DNA of 64,000 nt from Streptomyces sp. cg36 (GTDB lineage: Bacteria > Actinomycetota > Actinomycetes > Streptomycetales > Streptomycetaceae): assembly GCF_041080675.1 (NCBI RefSeq), contig NZ_CP163520.1, positions 1,612,001-1,676,000 of the forward strand, written 5' to 3'. The translations under genes and the position numbers were made by a program. The notes under the pieces were generated by a model that was given only the letters and a program-made list of their open reading frames with translations, made no database searches and had not been told where the DNA came from. The number at the start of each line of letters is the position of its first letter. Position 1 is the first letter of the stretch. Shown here in pieces: positions 25,293 to 34,464 of the stretch.

Positions 25293-26036
25293 TCAGTGCT
25301 TGAGGATCTTGGAGAGGAAGTCCTTGGCCCGGTCGCTGCGCGGGTTGGTGAAGAACTCTTCGGGGGTGCGGTCCTCGATGATCTTTCCGTCCGCCATGAA
25401 CACGACGCGGTTGGCGGCCGAGCGGGCGAAGCCCATCTCATGGGTGACGACGACCATGGTCATGCCGTCGCGCGCCAGCTGCTGCATGACCTCCAGGACC
25501 TCGTTGATCATCTCCGGGTCCAGCGCCGAGGTCGGCTCGTCGAAGAGCATGACCTTCGGATCCATCGCCAACGCGCGCGCGATGGCCACGCGCTGCTGCT
25601 GGCCGCCGGACAGCTGCGCGGGGAGCTTGTCGGCGTGGGCGGCGAGGCCGACCCGGTCCAGGAGTTCGCGCGAGCGCCGGTCGGCCTCGTCCTTCTTGCG
25701 GCCGCGGACCTTGATCTGCGCGAGCGAGACGTTGGCGAGGACGGTCCGGTGCGCGAAGAGGTTGAACGACTGGAAGACCATGCCGACCTCGGCGCGCAGC
25801 CCCGCGAGCCCCTTGCCCTCCTCGGGCAGGGGCTGTCCGTCGATGGAGATGGTGCCCGACTCGATGGTCTCCAGCCGGTTCATCGTCCGGCACAGGGTGG
25901 ACTTGCCCGAGCCGGACGGGCCGATGACGACCACCACCTCCCCGCGTCCGACGGTCAGGTCGATGTCCTGGAGGACGTGCAGCTTCCCGTAGTACTTGTT
26001 GACGTCACGCAGCTCGATCAACGGATCGACGGCCAT
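25293..26036 (-). CDS. gluA: Glutamate-type ABC transporter ATPase
   Basis: 247 residues, full-length single ABC domain. Walker [10 protein letters not shown] (39-47), Q-loop VFQSFNLF, signature LSGGQQQR, Walker [10 protein letters not shown] and the switch His in VVVTHEMGF. Energises import by the gluBCD products. First gene of the operon, directly behind the nested inverted repeats at 26041-26127. The gluR-gluK two-component pair that accompanies this operon in S. coelicolor is not adjacent here. Confidence 0.93.
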   Translation of the reverse strand: MAVDPLIELRDVNKYYGKLHVLQDIDLTVGRGEVVVVIGPSGSGKSTLCRTMNRLETIESGTISIDGQPLPEEGKGLAGLRAEVGMVFQSFNLFAHRTVLANVSLAQIKVRGRKKDEADRRSRELLDRVGLAAHADKLPAQLSGGQQQRVAIARALAMDPKVMLFDEPTSALDPEMINEVLEVMQQLARDGMTMVVVTHEMGFARSAANRVVFMADGKIIEDRTPEEFFTNPRSDRAKDFLSKILKH

Positions 26037-26040
26037 ACGC

Positions 26041-26127
26041 TGTCCTGCCCACTCATCGCTGTGTCGAGGTCAGCGCAAACTATCCAGCCCGGAAAGGGAC
26101 TTCACCTCGACACGCACGAACAGGACA
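26041..26127 (-). promoter_or_regulatory. Nested inverted repeats before gluA
   Basis: Outer pair TGTCCTG (26041-26047) and CAGGACA (26121-26127); inner pair GTGTCGAGGT (26061-26070) and ACCTCGACAC (26104-26113), 33 bases apart. A weak -10 (GATAGT on the minus strand) lies between the inner arms at about 26079-26084. The two half-site pairs flank the probable promoter, a layout suited to looping or to cooperative repressor binding. Confidence 0.5.
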
Positions 26128-26162
26128 TAAACCGTATTTTGGGTCGGGTGGCGGCCGGGCCC

Positions 26163-26597
26163 TCAGATCTCCGCCGCCTCCGCGTACACCTGCGAGAGTT
26201 CGGGCGTCCCGCCCGCCGCCCACTGCGTCCCGGCGTCCACCACGTCGACCTCGCGGCCGGAGGCGAGCCGCACCACCGGCTGCCCGCCCGGCCACACCTG
26301 CCAGGAGGCGCCCTCGACCGTGCGGACCAGGACCGTACCCAGGTAGAGGCCCGCGTCATTGCCCAGCCAGGGCAGCTCCTCCGGGTCGTCGCGCCAGCGC
26401 GGCGGCAGCTGGTCGAGGGCGGCCAACGAGGCCGGGGTGTCGTCCAGTTCGAGCCCGGCCTGCTGGGCCCGCACCCGGAGCAGCTCGCACTCCGCGAGCA
26501 GCTCCCCCACACCCTCCGGATCCGTCTCCACCGCCTCGGCGAGCGCCGCCGTCCGCTGCGAGCCGTGCCGCTTGCGCCAGTTGTCCAGGATGTTCAT
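26163..26597 (-). CDS. Conserved-looking Streptomyces protein of unknown function
   Basis: 144 residues, not assigned with confidence to a family (I recall similar DUF6278-type proteins). N-terminal helical part (MNILDNWRKRHGSQRTAALAEAVETDPEGVGELLAECELLRVRA) and a C-terminal beta-rich part (GLYLGTVLVRTVEGASWQVWPGGQPVVRL). No signal peptide or membrane helix. Shares a strand with gluABCD but is separated from it by the regulatory region. Confidence 0.65.
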   Translation of the reverse strand: MNILDNWRKRHGSQRTAALAEAVETDPEGVGELLAECELLRVRAQQAGLELDDTPASLAALDQLPPRWRDDPEELPWLGNDAGLYLGTVLVRTVEGASWQVWPGGQPVVRLASGREVDVVDAGTQWAAGGTPELSQVYAEAAEI

Positions 26598-26648
26598 GCC
26601 GCCAGCGTCCCACCGGCGGCGAGCCGCGCACCACTGGGCGCGCGGATA

Positions 26649-27428
26649 TCAGATCTCCAGATCGACGACCACGGGCGCGTGGTCGGACGCGCCCTTGCCC
26701 TTGCGCTCCTCGCGGTCCACATAGCTGTCCTTGACCGCCTCGGCGAACGGCGCGTTGCCGTACACCAGGTCGATGCGCATGCCCCGGTTCTTGGGGAAGG
26801 CGAGCTGGCGGTAGTCCCAGTAGGTGTACGGCCGGTCGTACTTGAGGGGGCGGGGCACCACGTCCGACAGGCCCGCCCCGCGCAGCGCGGCGAGCGCCGC
26901 CCGCTCGGCCGGGGTGACATGGGTCTGCCCCTCGAACGCCGTCACGTCGAACACGTCCTCGTCGGTGGGGGCCACGTTGAAGTCGCCGAGCACCGCGAAC
27001 GGGCGCTCGCCCGCCGCGTCCTCGGCGACGGCCGCCTTCAGGGCCTCGAACCAGGCCAGCTTGTACGCGTAGTGCCCGTGGCCGACCTCCCGGCCGTTCG
27101 GCACGTACACCGACCACAGGCGGACGCCGCCGCAGGTCGCCGAGATGGCGCGGGGCTCCAGGACCTCCTCGAAGCCCGGGTCGCCGGGCAGGCCCGTGAC
27201 CACGTCGGCCAGGCCCACCCGGGAGACCAGCGCCACCCCGTTCCACCGGCCCGTCGCGTGCACCGCGGACTCGTAGCCCAGCTCCCGCAGCTCGGCCGCG
27301 GGGAAGCCCTCGGCGGTGGTCTTGGTCTCCTGGATGCACAGCACATCCGTGCCGCTGTTCTCCAGCCAGGCCAGGAGACGGGGCAGCCGGGCGGTGATCG
27401 AGTTGACGTTCCAGGTCGCGATGCGCAT
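26649..27428 (-). CDS. xthA: Exodeoxyribonuclease III (AP endonuclease)
   Basis: 259 residues, exonuclease-endonuclease-phosphatase fold. IATWNVNSI at the start, LCIQETKTT with the metal-binding Glu, YVPNGREVGH, LGDFNVAPTDEDVFD with the catalytic Asp/Asn pair, and the C-terminal ASDHAPVVVDL catalytic Asp-His. Cuts abasic sites and trims 3' ends in base excision repair. Monocistronic, 51 bases upstream of the 26163 gene. Confidence 0.95.
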   Translation of the reverse strand: MRIATWNVNSITARLPRLLAWLENSGTDVLCIQETKTTAEGFPAAELRELGYESAVHATGRWNGVALVSRVGLADVVTGLPGDPGFEEVLEPRAISATCGGVRLWSVYVPNGREVGHGHYAYKLAWFEALKAAVAEDAAGERPFAVLGDFNVAPTDEDVFDVTAFEGQTHVTPAERAALAALRGAGLSDVVPRPLKYDRPYTYWDYRQLAFPKNRGMRIDLVYGNAPFAEAVKDSYVDREERKGKGASDHAPVVVDLEI

Positions 27429-27458
27429 GTCCGACAGCCTAACGGCGGGGTCGGACAG

Positions 27459-28097
27459 TCACAGTTCCACGGACTCCCCGGGCGTCATCCGGGCGTGCTC
27501 CGAGCCGCCGAGTCCGCCGATCTGGCGGTCGTAGATCGGCCGGGCGAGATCGGTCAGGAGCGCGTCGTGGATGTCGATCGCCCGGCGCGGCCGGACCTCC
27601 CGCACATAGTCGATCACCTCGGAGATCTTGCTCCAGGGCGCCATCACCGGCAGCATCAGCGTGTCCACCGGGTGGTCCGGGACGGTCAGCGCGTCGCCGG
27701 GGTGGAAGACCGAACCGTCCACCAGATAGCCGACGTTGGTGATGCGCGGGATGTCCGGGTGGATCACCGCGTGCAGCTCGCCGTGGACCTGGACCTCGAA
27801 CCCGGCGGCCCGGAAGGCGTCGCCGTGGCCCACGGTGTGCACGCGGCCCGGGAAGGCCGCCGAGATCCGTTCGGCGACGCTGCGCAGCGTCCAGATCTCG
27901 GCGCCCGGGTTCGCCTCCATCCCGGCCCGCAGCCGGTCCTCGGCGAAGTGGTCCGGGTGCTCGTGGGTGATGAGGACGGCGTCCGCGCCGAGCGCGGCGT
28001 CGGCCTCGCTGAAGGCACCCGGGTCGATGACCAGCGTCCGGCCGTCCTTCTCCAGCCGGACGCACGCGTGGCTCTTCTTGGTCAGCTTCAGGCTCAT
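27459..28097 (-). CDS. MBL-fold metal-dependent hydrolase
   Basis: 212 residues, UlaG-like beta-lactamase fold. The metal motif is LITHEHPDHF (HxHxDH, near residue 45), followed by GDAFRAAGFEVQVHGELHAV and a late SVFHPGDALTVPDHPVDTLMLPVMAPW carrying further ligands. Substrate unknown. Lies between exonuclease III and the PcaL-type gene on the same strand with short gaps. Confidence 0.85.
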   Translation of the reverse strand: MSLKLTKKSHACVRLEKDGRTLVIDPGAFSEADAALGADAVLITHEHPDHFAEDRLRAGMEANPGAEIWTLRSVAERISAAFPGRVHTVGHGDAFRAAGFEVQVHGELHAVIHPDIPRITNVGYLVDGSVFHPGDALTVPDHPVDTLMLPVMAPWSKISEVIDYVREVRPRRAIDIHDALLTDLARPIYDRQIGGLGGSEHARMTPGESVEL

Positions 28098-28120
28098 GCA
28101 CCCATCCTGCTACGCCCGGC

Positions 28121-29494
28121 TCAGGGCTGCGGGGTGGTCTCCTCGCGGATCACCGCGCCCGCCGCCCGGAAGGCCGCGCCCGCCGCCGGGACGCCGCAGT
28201 ACACGGCGGTCTGCAGCAGCACCTCCCGGATCTCCTCGGGGGTCAGCCCGGCCCGCAGGGCGGCCCGGGTGTGGTCGCCGATCTCGTCCCGGTGGCCGCC
28301 CGCGACCAGGGCGGTGAGCGCGACGACGGCCCGGGTGCGCCGGTCGAGCCCGTCCCGGGCCCACACCTCGCCCCAGGCGTAACGGGTGGCGAGCTCGTCG
28401 AAGTCGCCGGTGAAGCCGTCGGCGCCGGCGGTCTCGGCGTCCACGCGCGCGTCCCCGAGGACCTCGCGCCGCAGCCGCATGCCCGTCTCGTACGGGTCGG
28501 GGCGCGCGGGCTCCACGGGCCCCGGGGCGGGCACGGCGGCCACGGCGGCCGGCGGGACCGGCACGTGCAGGGTCCCCGGCGCCTGCACGGCCTGCGGGCC
28601 CCGGAGCGCCGGAACCGGCGGCGCGGGGGGCGCAGCGACCGGTCCGGCGGGCGGCGCGGGAACCGGCTGGGGGGTCTCCTGCCAGGCGGTGGAGAAGTGC
28701 CGCACCAGCAGGTCGGTGACGGCCCCGGGCTGTTCCACCGGGGCGAGGTGGGCGGCGCCGGGGACCACCGCGAGCCGGGCGTCGGGGATCCCGGCGACCA
28801 GGGTGCGGGCCTCGCCGGGGCCGGTGACCCGGTCCTCGGCCCCGGCCAGGACCAGGGTGGGGACGCCGATGCGGCCGAGGTCGGCGCGGACGTCGAAGGC
28901 GGCCAGCGCCTCGCAGGCGGCGATGTAGCAGCCGGGGTCGGTGGTGCGGACCATCTGCACGGCCCAGTCGACGATGGCGGGCTGGGCGGCGGCGTACGCG
29001 GGGGTGAACCAGCGCTCGGGGGCGCTGCGGGCCATCGGGTCCATGCCGTTGCTGCGGACGACGACCCCGCGCTGGCGGTACTCGTCGGCGGTGCCGAACC
29101 GGGGCGAGGCGGCGATCAGGGCCAGCGAGGCGAGCCGCCCCGGGTGCCGCAGGGCCAGGTCGGCGCCGACGGCCGCGCCGATCGCGCTGCCCGCGTATCC
29201 GAACCGCCCCACGCCCAGCCCGTCCAGGGTGGCGACCAGCCGGTCGGCGAGCTCGCCGACGGAGGCGGCGGGCTGCGCGGGGGCGCCGCCGTGCCCGGGC
29301 AGATCGAACCGCACGATGCGCCGGCTCTGGGCGAGCTCGGGTATCTGGCGGTCCCACATGTGCCAGGTCGTCCCCAGCGAGGGTCCGAGGACCAGCACGG
29401 GGGCGTCGTCGGGACCGTCGATCCGGTACTGGAGGGTCGGGGCCCCGGCGGGCTCGGGCGTCTCGGTCAGTGGTGTCTCGGTCGCATCGCTCAC
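28121..29494 (-). CDS. pcaL: Fused 3-oxoadipate enol-lactonase / 4-carboxymuconolactone decarboxylase
   Basis: 457 residues. Residues about 20-270 are an alpha/beta hydrolase with the nucleophile elbow GYAGSAIGAA (G-x-S-x-G), acid and His supported by AGAEDRVTG and GAAHLAPVEQPG. Residues about 275-325 are a Pro/Ala-rich linker, and about 330-450 are a PcaC domain (VDAETAGADGFTGDFDELATRYAWGEVWARDGLD and LTPEEIREVLLQTAVYCGVPAAGAAF). The fusion carries out two consecutive steps of the beta-ketoadipate pathway and is known as PcaL in Streptomyces. Other pca genes are absent from the window, which is unusual. Confidence 0.92.
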   Translation of the reverse strand: MSDATETPLTETPEPAGAPTLQYRIDGPDDAPVLVLGPSLGTTWHMWDRQIPELAQSRRIVRFDLPGHGGAPAQPAASVGELADRLVATLDGLGVGRFGYAGSAIGAAVGADLALRHPGRLASLALIAASPRFGTADEYRQRGVVVRSNGMDPMARSAPERWFTPAYAAAQPAIVDWAVQMVRTTDPGCYIAACEALAAFDVRADLGRIGVPTLVLAGAEDRVTGPGEARTLVAGIPDARLAVVPGAAHLAPVEQPGAVTDLLVRHFSTAWQETPQPVPAPPAGPVAAPPAPPVPALRGPQAVQAPGTLHVPVPPAAVAAVPAPGPVEPARPDPYETGMRLRREVLGDARVDAETAGADGFTGDFDELATRYAWGEVWARDGLDRRTRAVVALTALVAGGHRDEIGDHTRAALRAGLTPEEIREVLLQTAVYCGVPAAGAAFRAAGAVIREETTPQP

Positions 29495-29559
29495 TCGCTC
29501 CAGACTAGTGAGCGGACCGCCACGCTCCGGTCAGGGGGTCGCGATCGGCCCTCGTACCG

Positions 29560-30150
29560 TCAGGGCGTGGCCGTGGAGACCACGAACACCGCCGGGTTGT
29601 CCGGGTCGGTCTCGTCCACCGTGATCTCCTGCGTGGGCAGGGGGTCCTTCTGGGCGTGGCGGGTGCCCGCCCAGTCGTGGCCGGAGGGGAAGGACCAGCC
29701 GACCGCCGAGGCGTCGGAGGCGCCGATGGAGACGGCGCCGGGGCGCAGCGCCGCCGTGCTGGTGCCGGATTCCTTGAGGAACTCCGCGAGCCCGGCCGCA
29801 TTGGTCCGGAACTGCACGTACAGCTTGCTGACCCGCCAGCTGTTGGTCTCGTAGTACTTGACGTCGGTGGCGTTGGACGGGACCGGCACGTCGTAGATGC
29901 GGCGCTGGGTCTTGGACGGCCAGTCGTTCTGCAGGCCGGTCGCCGAGGCTTCCGCCTCCTTGTCGCGCCCGCTGTCGCGGCTCTGCCCGGCGGAGATCGC
30001 CAGGTATCCGGCCGGGACGCCGATCAGCAGCACGATGATGATCGCGGTGAGCCAGCGGCGGCGCAGCATGTGGCGGCGGTCCTCCGGGGCCGGACCGTGG
30101 TCCGGCGGCGGGGACTGGCGCGGCACGGCGGGCCGCTCCGCGGGGGCCAT
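29560..30150 (-). CDS. Membrane-anchored protein next to the ROK kinase
   Basis: 196 residues. After a proline-rich cytosolic start comes one transmembrane helix (about 29-50, WLTAIIIVLLIGVPAGYLAIS) and an extracytoplasmic domain of about 145 residues containing NDWPSKTQRRIYDVPVPSNATDVKYYETNS and GDTFPS-like motifs. Function not recognised. Its ATG shares a base with the kinase TGA (TGATG), so it is co-translated with the kinase gene. Confidence 0.75.
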   Translation of the reverse strand: MAPAERPAVPRQSPPPDHGPAPEDRRHMLRRRWLTAIIIVLLIGVPAGYLAISAGQSRDSGRDKEAEASATGLQNDWPSKTQRRIYDVPVPSNATDVKYYETNSWRVSKLYVQFRTNAAGLAEFLKESGTSTAALRPGAVSIGASDASAVGWSFPSGHDWAGTRHAQKDPLPTQEITVDETDPDNPAVFVVSTATP

Positions 30151-31301
30151 CACGGGGCGTCCGGGGTGGTGCGGGCGGTGCCGGAGCGGCGTACGGCCTC
30201 GGCGACCTGGGCGTACCGCTCGTAGCGCTCGACGCGGCGGCGGTTGGCGCGGCGGAAGCGGCGGGCGACCAGCCGGGCGAGGTCGGCGGCGCCGACCATG
30301 CCGGCCTCGGGACCCAGCTGCGCCTTGGCGATCCGGGCCTCGGGCCGGTAGCCGCGGCCGGTCAGCTGGCGCTTGAAGGCGTCCCGGGCCGGGCCGATCA
30401 GCAGGTCGTCGGCGGCGCTGACGCCGCCGCCCACCACGAAGCAGGACGGGTCGAGGGCGGCGGCCAGATTGGCGATGCCGACGCCCAGCCACTGGCCGAT
30501 GTCCTGGAGCAGCTCCACGCACATGGCGTCGCCCTCGCGGGCCAGCTCGGTGATCAGGGGCCCGGTGATGTCGGGGATGTTGCCCTTGACCCGCTCCAGG
30601 ATGTTGTACGCGACCGGGGAGTCGGCCACGGCGAGCTCACGGGCCTCGCGGACCAGCGCGTTGCCCGAGCTGTACTGCTCCCAGCAGCCGCGGTTGCCGC
30701 ACGGGCAGCGGTGGCCGCCGGGCACCACCTGCATGTGGCCGAACTCGCCCGCCACCCCGTACTTGCCGCGCTTGACCCGGCCGTCCTCCAGGATCGCGCC
30801 GCCGATGCCGGTCCCCAGCGTGATCATGACGAGGTGGTCCTCGCCGCGCCCGGCGCCGAAGCGCCACTCGGCCCAGGCGGCGGTGTTGGCGTCGTTGTCG
30901 ACCATGACCGGGACCGCGAGGCGGGCCTGGAGGGCGTCGCGCAGCGGCTCGTTGCGCCAGGCGAGGTGCGGGGCGAAGAGGATGGTGCTGCGGTCGGCGT
31001 CGACCCAGCCGGCCGCGCCGATGCCGACGGCGTGCACGTCGTGCCGGTCGGAGAGGTCCAGGACCAGCTCGGTGATGGTGTCCTCGACGACCTTGGGGCT
31101 CTTGGACTTGTCCGGCGTCTCGGTGCGGATCTTCTCCAGGATGTTCCCGTCGGCGTCGACCACGCCCGCCATCACCTTGGTGCCGCCGATGTCGATGCCG
31201 ACGGTGGGCACCCGGGGCGCGGTCAGATGGGAGCGGCGCTCGCGGGTGCCGACGGTGCGCAGGACGGTGGCCCGGGCGGAGCCCCGGTAGGAGTTGTTCA
31301 T
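30150..31301 (-). CDS. ROK-family sugar kinase (glucokinase type)
   Basis: 383 residues. VGIDIGGTKVMAGVVD phosphate-binding motif (about 33-48), catalytic base in VMVDNDANTAAWAEW, ATP loop MITLGTGIGGAI, and the ROK zinc motif GHRCPCGNRGCWEQY. No N-terminal DNA-binding domain, so a kinase rather than a ROK repressor. ATG 31301 has AAGGGG ten bases upstream; the first about 30 residues are an extension not needed for the fold, so a downstream start is possible. Phosphorylates glucose or a related hexose; proximity to the CUT2 importer suggests a shared sugar. Confidence 0.87.
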   Translation of the reverse strand: MNNSYRGSARATVLRTVGTRERRSHLTAPRVPTVGIDIGGTKVMAGVVDADGNILEKIRTETPDKSKSPKVVEDTITELVLDLSDRHDVHAVGIGAAGWVDADRSTILFAPHLAWRNEPLRDALQARLAVPVMVDNDANTAAWAEWRFGAGRGEDHLVMITLGTGIGGAILEDGRVKRGKYGVAGEFGHMQVVPGGHRCPCGNRGCWEQYSSGNALVREARELAVADSPVAYNILERVKGNIPDITGPLITELAREGDAMCVELLQDIGQWLGVGIANLAAALDPSCFVVGGGVSAADDLLIGPARDAFKRQLTGRGYRPEARIAKAQLGPEAGMVGAADLARLVARRFRRANRRRVERYERYAQVAEAVRRSGTARTTPDAP

Positions 31302-31473
31302 CGGGCCGTACCCCTTCGCGTCGGGAGGGGGGTGTCCTGGAGTGCTCGCACGACTGGAGTCGTCCCTGGAGGTCTCGGGGAGCCGGGGTGGCCGGCGGCG
31401 GACGGCGCCCGCCGTGCCCGATTCTGCCACCCCGGCCCGGACCGGACCTCGTGCGCCTCCGCCGCCCCGCCCG

Positions 31474-32310
31474 CTACGGGGCCTCGGCGCCGGGGCCCTC
31501 GGCCGGCGGCGTGCCGGGGGCGCGCTGGAGCTCGTGGCTCAGCTCCTCCAGCTCGCTGCCGCCCGCCATCTGGCGGGTGAGCTCGTCCAGGGTGATCCCG
31601 CTGCGCAGATGGCTGCCGGTCATCGTGCCGCGCTTGAGCAGGACGAAACGGTCGCCGACGAGATAGGCGTGGTGCGGGTTGTGGGTGATCAGGACCACGC
31701 CGAGGCCCGCGTCACGGGCGGCGGCCACGTACTTGAGCACCACCCCGGACTGCTTCACGCCGAGCGCCGCGGTCGGCTCGTCCAGGACGAGGACCTTGGC
31801 GCCGAAGTGGACGGCGCGGGCGATCGCCACGCACTGGCGCTCGCCGCCCGACAGGGTGCCGATGGGCTGGTCCACGTCGCGCAGGTCGATGCCCATGCGC
31901 AGCAGCTCCGCACGGGTGGTGCGGCGCATCAGCTCGACGTCCAGGCGCTTGAACGGGCCCGCGCCCCTGGTGGGCTCGGAGCCGAGGAAGAAGTTGCGCC
32001 ACACCGGCATCAGCGGGACGACGGCGAGGTCCTGGTAGACGGTGGCGATGCCGCGGTCCAGCGCCTCGCGCGGGTTGCCGAACGAGACGTCCTCGCCGTC
32101 GATGCGGAAGGCGCCCGCGTCATGGCGGTGCAGCCCTGCGATGATCTTGATGAGGGTGGACTTGCCCGCGCCGTTGTCGCCCAGTACGCAGGTGATCTCG
32201 CCCGCGTGGACCTCCAGGGAGACGCCTTCGAGGGCGCGGATGTTGCCGTAGTACTTGCTGACGTCGTCGAGCTGCACCAGGGCGCTCTCGGTCACGGTCG
32301 CTTCCGTCAT
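31474..32310 (-). CDS. CUT2-type sugar ABC transporter ATPase, single domain
   Basis: 278 residues with one ABC domain: Walker [10 protein letters not shown] (47-55), Q-loop VYQDLAVV, signature [14 protein letters not shown], Walker [12 protein letters not shown] and switch His in LITHNPHH. Most CUT2 sugar importers use a tandem two-domain ATPase of about 500 residues; this single-domain form resembles FrcA. ATG at 32310 overlaps the permease TGA (ATGA). The 40-residue tail is disordered. Substrate unknown, perhaps myo-inositol or a monosaccharide given the linked dehydrogenase. Confidence 0.88.
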   Translation of the reverse strand: MTEATVTESALVQLDDVSKYYGNIRALEGVSLEVHAGEITCVLGDNGAGKSTLIKIIAGLHRHDAGAFRIDGEDVSFGNPREALDRGIATVYQDLAVVPLMPVWRNFFLGSEPTRGAGPFKRLDVELMRRTTRAELLRMGIDLRDVDQPIGTLSGGERQCVAIARAVHFGAKVLVLDEPTAALGVKQSGVVLKYVAAARDAGLGVVLITHNPHHAYLVGDRFVLLKRGTMTGSHLRSGITLDELTRQMAGGSELEELSHELQRAPGTPPAEGPGAEAP

Positions 32311-33356
32311 GCCGTCGCCTCCGCCCGCTTGCGCACCCAGGCGTTGAGCAGGGTGGCCAGCAGGAGCATCGCTCCCAGGAAGAACTTGAACCAGTCCGGG
32401 TTCCACTCCGCGTACACGATGCCCTTGCTGGTCATGCCGAAGATGAAGGCACCGACCGCGGAGCCGATCGCCGAGCCGTAGCCGCCGGTGATCAGACAGC
32501 CGCCGATGACGGCCGCGATGATGTAGATCAGCTCGTTGCCGACGCCCTCGCCGGACTGGACCACGTCGAACGAGAAGAGCAGGTGCTGGCCGGAGATCCA
32601 GGCGGCGAAGCCCACCCCCATGTACAGCCCGATCTTGGTCTTGTAGACCGGCACGCCGACCGCGCGGGCCGCGTCGGCCCCGCCGCCCACCGCGAAGATC
32701 CAGTTGCCGAACCGGGTCCGCAGCAGGATCCAGGTGGCGAGCGCCACCAGGGCGAACCACCACAGGATGGTGACCTTGAGGTCGACGGAGCCGATGGACA
32801 GCTGGGAGGCGAACACCTTCTTCGCCGAGGAGAAGCCCTCCATGTCGGCGATGGACTTGGTGGAGACCGTGCCGCTGATGAGCTTGGTGAAGCCCAGGTT
32901 GAGGCCGGTCAGCATCAGGAAGGTGCCGAGCGTGATGATGAAGCTGGGCAGTTTGGTACGGGTCAGCATGAAGCCGTTGAAGGCGCCGACGGCCAGCGTG
33001 GTCAGCAGCGAGACCCCGACGCCGACCCAGACGTTGGCCGTCATCTGGTAGCTGAACATCGACGACACCAGCGCGGACGTGGTGACCAGGACGCCGGCCG
33101 ACAGGTCGAACTCGCCGCCGATCATCAGCAGCGCCACCGGCACCGCCATGATGCCGATGGTGGACGCCGCGTACAGCACGGTCGAGAGGCTGGAGGCGCG
33201 CAGGAAGCTGTCGGCGACGACCGAGAAGAAGACGAAGACGGCGAAGGCGCCGACGACCGAGCCGAGCTCGGGGCGGCCGAGCAGTTTGCGCAGCGCCGAC
33301 CGCCGGATCAGCCGCTCGTCCGCGGGGGCGGCGGGCGCGGGTGTGGTGGCGGTCAT
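32307..33356 (-). CDS. CUT2-type sugar ABC transporter permease
   Basis: 349 residues with about ten hydrophobic helices in the RbsC/FrcC pattern: [15 protein letters not shown] (the conserved GGIDLS-like motif), [34 protein letters not shown] coupling helix, and [30 protein letters not shown] at 33356 overlaps the binding-protein stop (ATGA). Forms the channel of the sugar importer. Confidence 0.92.
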   Translation of the reverse strand: MTATTPAPAAPADERLIRRSALRKLLGRPELGSVVGAFAVFVFFSVVADSFLRASSLSTVLYAASTIGIMAVPVALLMIGGEFDLSAGVLVTTSALVSSMFSYQMTANVWVGVGVSLLTTLAVGAFNGFMLTRTKLPSFIITLGTFLMLTGLNLGFTKLISGTVSTKSIADMEGFSSAKKVFASQLSIGSVDLKVTILWWFALVALATWILLRTRFGNWIFAVGGGADAARAVGVPVYKTKIGLYMGVGFAAWISGQHLLFSFDVVQSGEGVGNELIYIIAAVIGGCLITGGYGSAIGSAVGAFIFGMTSKGIVYAEWNPDWFKFFLGAMLLLATLLNAWVRKRAEATA

Positions 33357-34366
33357 CGGGTCCCCCGCTTCGTGTACTCCTCCAGCTTCGCGGCGGCGTC
33401 CTTGGTGATGATCTGGGGGCCGGTCAGCACCGGCAGGCCGCCGCCCAGCACATCGGCGTTGTACTTGTAGAGCCAGAGCAGGTCGACCGCCTCGTACCCC
33501 TGGAGGTAGGGCTGCTGGTCGACCGCGAAGCCGAGGGTGCCGTCCTTGAGCTCGGCGGCGACCTTGGCGTTCAGGTCGAAGGTGTCGATCTCGGCGGAGC
33601 TGCCCGCGGAGTTCCTCGCCTTGACGGCGGTGTCGGCGAACGGCGCGCCCAGCGTCACCACGGCGTCGATGGACTTGTCCGCCTGGAGCTTGGCCTCGAT
33701 GGAGGACTGGACGTCGGGCATGTTGGTGCCGGTGACGTAGAGGTTCTGGACCTCGCCCTTGAAGGACTTCTTGGTGCCCGCGCAGCGCTGCTCGTGGCCC
33801 ACGTTGCCCTGCTCGTGCAGGACGCAGAGCGCCTTCTTGCGGCCCCGCTTGTTGAGCTCCTCGCCGACGGCCTCGCCCGCGATCGACTCGTCCTGGCCGA
33901 TGTGGGTGAGCGCGCCGAACTCCTTGGACTTCTCCGAGCCCGAGTTCACCGTGATGACCGGGATCCCGGCCTTCTCGGCCTTGGCGACGACGTCCTTCAT
34001 GGCGTCGGGCTTGGCGAGCGTGACGATGATGCCGTCGACGCGCTGGTCGATGGCGGTCTGCACGAACTGCGCCTGCTGCTGTCCCTGGTCGCTGTGCGAG
34101 TAGAGGAAGTCGATGTTGTCCTTGACGGCGGCCTGCTTGGCGCCGTTCTGCACGATGTCCCAGAAGGTGTCGCCGTCGCCCGAGTGGGTGATCATGGCGA
34201 TCTTCCAGCGGGGGGTGTTCACCGCCGCCTTGCCCTGCGCCGCGGCGGCCTTGCGCGCGTCCTCGGCGCGCTTGCCCCCGGTGCTGCTGCATCCCACCAG
34301 GGAAGCACCGAGCACCGCCGCCAGCACCGCGCCCATCGCGCGTACCCCTGTCCGAACCCTTGCCAC
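33353..34366 (-). CDS. Sugar-binding lipoprotein 1 of the CUT2 importer
   Basis: 337 residues, periplasmic-binding-protein-like domain family 4. Signal and lipobox LVGCSS, then [37 protein letters not shown] and VNSGSE sugar-contact loops. GTG at 34366 has AGGAG nine bases upstream. Closely related to the next gene upstream, also 337 residues, so the pair arose by tandem duplication. Overlaps the permease gene, so this is the copy tightly coupled to the transporter. Confidence 0.9.
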   Translation of the reverse strand: MARVRTGVRAMGAVLAAVLGASLVGCSSTGGKRAEDARKAAAAQGKAAVNTPRWKIAMITHSGDGDTFWDIVQNGAKQAAVKDNIDFLYSHSDQGQQQAQFVQTAIDQRVDGIIVTLAKPDAMKDVVAKAEKAGIPVITVNSGSEKSKEFGALTHIGQDESIAGEAVGEELNKRGRKKALCVLHEQGNVGHEQRCAGTKKSFKGEVQNLYVTGTNMPDVQSSIEAKLQADKSIDAVVTLGAPFADTAVKARNSAGSSAEIDTFDLNAKVAAELKDGTLGFAVDQQPYLQGYEAVDLLWLYKYNADVLGGGLPVLTGPQIITKDAAAKLEEYTKRGTR

Positions 34367-34464
34367 GACGCCGTGCTCCTCTTGCTGTACTCCCAGGTGC
34401 GCCCGGGACTGGTGTGGACCTGCCCCGGCCGCCCAAGTATGGGTCACGCGAGGTCGGCGGCGGA

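Noticed and set aside
25179..28382. 1067-codon plus-strand frame opposite gluA, xthA, MBL and pcaL
   Set aside because: It is an antisense shadow; every segment lies over a recognised minus-strand gene.
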